This document shows, one piece after another, positions 6,956-8,961 of a stretch of 8,961 nucleotides of DNA; the first letter of the stretch is position 1; each line of letters starts with the position of its first letter. This stretch comes from CAZTME01 sp964614795 (lineage in GTDB: Bacteria; Patescibacteriota; Microgenomatia; UBA1400; PJMF01). The notes under the pieces were generated by a model. That model made no database searches, was not told the origin of the DNA, and saw only the letters and a program-made list of their open reading frames with translations. The stretch is from the NCBI GenBank assembly GCA_964614795.1, contig CAZTME010000045.1:1-8961 (forward strand). Reading direction: 5' to 3'. Position numbers and translations under genes: made by a program.

Positions 6956-8032
6956 TTATAGTGCGGCAAGTCTACTTAATTCTTGATCGAAGAATTCCAA
7001 ATCTCGTTGAACAACAAGATCCCAACCCGGAGTGAAATTATGATCGGCTCCATTATAGATAAAATATTTTACCGGACGATCAATTTTTTGCACAAACTCA
7101 TCACTCCACCACTTGAGAACAGCATCATCATTATTTCCTTGATGAAGTTGCAATGGGGCTTGAATATCACTTAAATATTGAGTAACAGAAAATTCCCTAG
7201 CATCATAAACATCTTCAAAAAGCGCAAGCCACTTGCGTGTGGCTTTTCCTTCATCGGCCTCCTCATCCGAATAATACAAAATGCTGTATGGAAAAGGAGC
7301 GGTTACAGGTGCCCACAAAGTTGTGGGTATTGATCTTTTGGAAATTGCCAAAGAACTAAGGGCTATCTGCCCGCCATTGCTATGACCCCACAGTGCGATT
7401 TTTTTTCCCGATAGCTTTAGATCATTCACTTCTAGATTGCCTTTCTCTATCGTTTCAATAAACGCGAGCGCAATTAAAGGTTTTTCAAAACGAGCTTGCC
7501 AGGTATCTATTGGTTCAGGATCCGAATCTCCATAGCCAAAAAAATCCGGTGCAATGGTTAAATATCCATTTTCGGCATAAAATTTTGAGGCATTATTAGT
7601 GCCTGTTCCGGAGATATAGCTTGATTTGGGTGCCCAACCTCTCAACATCAACACTATTGGGGTATTTATTGTTAAATTATTTGGGATAGTGATTACTCCC
7701 GACATTTTTTTATCAAAAATAATTGCGGAAAACTTTTTTCTTGTCACTCCTTTTTCGAATTGTTCAACTTCATCTTGATTGACAGAAATTTCAGCTTCAG
7801 GCCAAATTGATTTTTGTAATTCAGGAAAAGAATATTGAACCAAAGGGGTTGGGAAAGGTGTTGCGAAGATTTGAGTAATTTGATTGTCAGCTGTTAGTGA
7901 GCTTTGCCATTGAGCAAAAGAACTATGCAAAACCCAACCAAATGAAACGAAAAGTAAAAAAATCACACCCAAAATAAAACCTTGAAAGAATAATATTTTC
8001 ATCGCGGTATAATGAGACCTTCTAAAACTCAT
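6956..8032 (-). CDS. Membrane-anchored alpha/beta hydrolase (prolyl oligopeptidase / dienelactone hydrolase-like)
   Basis: The 358-residue protein has a hydrophobic anchor at about 14-35, a linker to about 95, then an alpha/beta hydrolase fold. V-L-M-L-R-G-W at 127-133 is the oxyanion strand, G-H-S-N-G-G at 216-221 the nucleophile elbow (Ser218), N-N-D-D-A-V at 300-305 carries the acidic residue (Asp302 or 303), and G-A-D-H-N-F at 328-333 the catalytic His331. The order Ser-Asp-His and the spacing fit the S9 peptidase/esterase group. It probably faces outside the membrane and cleaves an ester or peptide bond; the substrate is not known. The ATG at 8032 has no Shine-Dalgarno; a promoter box ends only 3 nt upstream, so the true start may be the in-frame ATG at 8002, which still keeps the anchor. 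It is convergent with rmuC and divergent from zwf. Confidence 0.87.
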   Translation of the reverse strand: MSFRRSHYTAMKILFFQGFILGVIFLLFVSFGWVLHSSFAQWQSSLTADNQITQIFATPFPTPLVQYSFPELQKSIWPEAEISVNQDEVEQFEKGVTRKKFSAIIFDKKMSGVITIPNNLTINTPIVLMLRGWAPKSSYISGTGTNNASKFYAENGYLTIAPDFFGYGDSDPEPIDTWQARFEKPLIALAFIETIEKGNLEVNDLKLSGKKIALWGHSNGGQIALSSLAISKRSIPTTLWAPVTAPFPYSILYYSDEEADEGKATRKWLALFEDVYDAREFSVTQYLSDIQAPLQLHQGNNDDAVLKWWSDEFVQKIDRPVKYFIYNGADHNFTPGWDLVVQRDLEFFDQELSRLAAL

Positions 8033-8064
8033 TGTACTATAGCAATCTCAAAACATAGTGACAC
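8029..8064 (-). promoter_or_regulatory. Putative promoter of the hydrolase gene
   Basis: On the minus strand GTGTCA (8064-8059), a 17-bp spacer and TATAGT (8041-8036) predict transcription from about 8029. This is 3 nt inside the annotated ATG at 8032, which would favour starting translation at ATG 8002. An AGAAGG lies between, 15 nt before that ATG, farther than usual for a ribosome site. Confidence 0.4.
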
Positions 8065-8105
8065 TTTATTATCGGTCGCTTTATCTGATTTAAGACTTGG
8101 TGAAA

Positions 8106-8141
8106 TTGACGTTAGTTTTGAGAATGCTTATATCAATATTA
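8106..8141 (+). promoter_or_regulatory. zwf: zwf promoter, predicted leaderless
   Basis: TTGACG (8106-8111, five of six bases to consensus), a 17-bp spacer and TATATC (8129-8134) are followed six bases later by ATG at 8141, the predicted start of transcription. No Shine-Dalgarno precedes this ATG. A perfect TATAAT also occurs on this strand at 8008-8013 but has no matching -35 at normal spacing. Confidence 0.5.
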
Positions 8142-8961
8142 TGAAAAAAAATCGGCAAATTCATCCGAATATTTCTCAAGAAAAGATTATTGTCAGCGAT
8201 ATCTCTCAAATATCAAGCACAAAATCAATAGCTATTCTGCTGTTTGGTTTTACCGGTCATTTATCCAGAACGAAAATCATTCCTTCATTATGGTATCTTT
8301 ATGAACGCGGTTTTCTTGATCATAATTTAATTATTCTTGGTGTAGGCAGAAGACAACTAAATGAGCAAGAATTAAGTCTTTTTGTTGAAGACTCAATTTC
8401 TTCCGTTGTGACCGCAGAAAATATTGAATTAATTAAGCAATTTTCCAACTCAATCAAGTACATTGCCGGAGAAATTGATAAAGATGATCTTTACGTAGAA
8501 ATTCGTCATCTCTTGAAAAAAATCAAACCAACTCAACTGATGGTATATTTTGCCACTTTGCCAAAATTGTATGCTTCATTAATTTTTCAACTTAAGCATC
8601 ACTGCTTTTCTCAGTTTGAAAGTTGTCAAGACACTCGTTTATTAATCGAAAAACCCTTGGGGCATGACACAAAATCGGCGTCAATTATCAATGCTCAGTT
8701 GAGTGATTTTTTGCCCGAGGCTCAGTTGTATAGAGTAGATCATTATTTAGCTAAAGAAACAGTGCAAAACATTATTGCTTTTCGTTTTGCCAACGGTGTT
8801 TTTGAACATCTTTGGTCGGCTAAATATATTGAAGCCATTCACTTGACTTATGCGGAAACCAACGGTGTTGAAGGTAGAGAAGAATTTTTTGCTGATGTTG
8901 GCATTTTGCGCGATGTTGTACAAAATCATATTCTTCAACTTCTTTCACTAATTCTCATGGA
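8141..8961 (+). CDS. zwf: Glucose-6-phosphate 1-dehydrogenase, N-terminal part (3' end outside window)
   Basis: The first 273 codons are present; the full enzyme is normally near 480-500 residues. It oxidises glucose 6-phosphate to 6-phosphogluconolactone with NAD(P)+, the entry to the oxidative pentose phosphate path. The dinucleotide loop is G-F-T-G-H-L at 36-41, where the family usually has G-x-x-G-D-L. E-K-P-L-G-H-D at 170-176, R-V-D-H-Y-L-A-K-E at 198-206 (substrate-binding site with His201) and L-R-D-V-V-Q-N-H at 256-263 (catalytic His263) are clear. The frame is open back to an ATG at 8012, which would overlap the hydrolase start and add 43 residues without family counterpart. I chose ATG 8141 because a promoter places the mRNA start there. 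About 33 residues still precede the dinucleotide loop, rather more than in many bacterial forms. Confidence 0.92.
   Translation, partial: MKKNRQIHPNISQEKIIVSDISQISSTKSIAILLFGFTGHLSRTKIIPSLWYLYERGFLDHNLIILGVGRRQLNEQELSLFVEDSISSVVTAENIELIKQFSNSIKYIAGEIDKDDLYVEIRHLLKKIKPTQLMVYFATLPKLYASLIFQLKHHCFSQFESCQDTRLLIEKPLGHDTKSASIINAQLSDFLPEAQLYRVDHYLAKETVQNIIAFRFANGVFEHLWSAKYIEAIHLTYAETNGVEGREEFFADVGILRDVVQNHILQLLSLILM

Noticed and set aside
8008..8013. Perfect TATAAT on the plus strand as the zwf -10 box
   Set aside because: No -35 lies at 16-18 bp, the nearest TTGAAA is 20 bp away, and the better-spaced pair at 8106-8134 meets the family start.

Overview
The window is AT-rich, gene-dense bacterial DNA that uses the standard code (TAA, TAG and TGA all end genes). 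It carries eight protein-coding genes, two of them cut by the window edges. The mix suggests a Candidate Phyla Radiation (Patescibacteria) genome, perhaps Microgenomates: a short methionyl-tRNA synthetase, a YerC-type Trp-repressor-like protein beside a small lysine-rich membrane protein, several membrane glycosyltransferases, and mostly absent Shine-Dalgarno sites. This placement is an inference from gene style; there is no rRNA or other marker here to prove it.

Layout. Positions 1-4379 (minus strand) hold a run read right to left: metG, tatD, a membrane GT2 glycosyltransferase, then after a gene-free spacer the N-terminal part of a GT39/ArnT-like membrane glycosyltransferase that leaves the window at position 1. 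metG-tatD is a housekeeping pair that is also adjacent in other bacteria; the two glycosyltransferases point to envelope glycan work. Positions 4625-5631 (minus) hold a two-gene unit, an unrecognised membrane protein overlapping a YerC/TrpR-like regulator by ATGA. Divergent from it, rmuC runs 5733-6803 on plus. It converges on a membrane-anchored alpha/beta hydrolase (6956-8032, minus). Divergent from the hydrolase is zwf (glucose-6-phosphate dehydrogenase, from 8141, plus), cut by the right edge.

Signals. The first genes of transcription units lack Shine-Dalgarno sites. For rmuC and zwf, good -35/-10 pairs with 17-bp spacers place the predicted transcription start on the A of the ATG, suggesting leaderless mRNAs. 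The one clear Shine-Dalgarno (AGGAG) belongs to the downstream gene of an operon, the YerC-like regulator. The spacer at 399-580 contains a near-perfect 16-bp inverted repeat around a second hairpin and a 54-codon open frame without a start codon; this is the least explained stretch. No tRNA, rRNA, CRISPR array, transposase or phage gene was found, and I see no defence system or other clearly new multi-gene system. No stretch longer than 300 bases lacks a gene.
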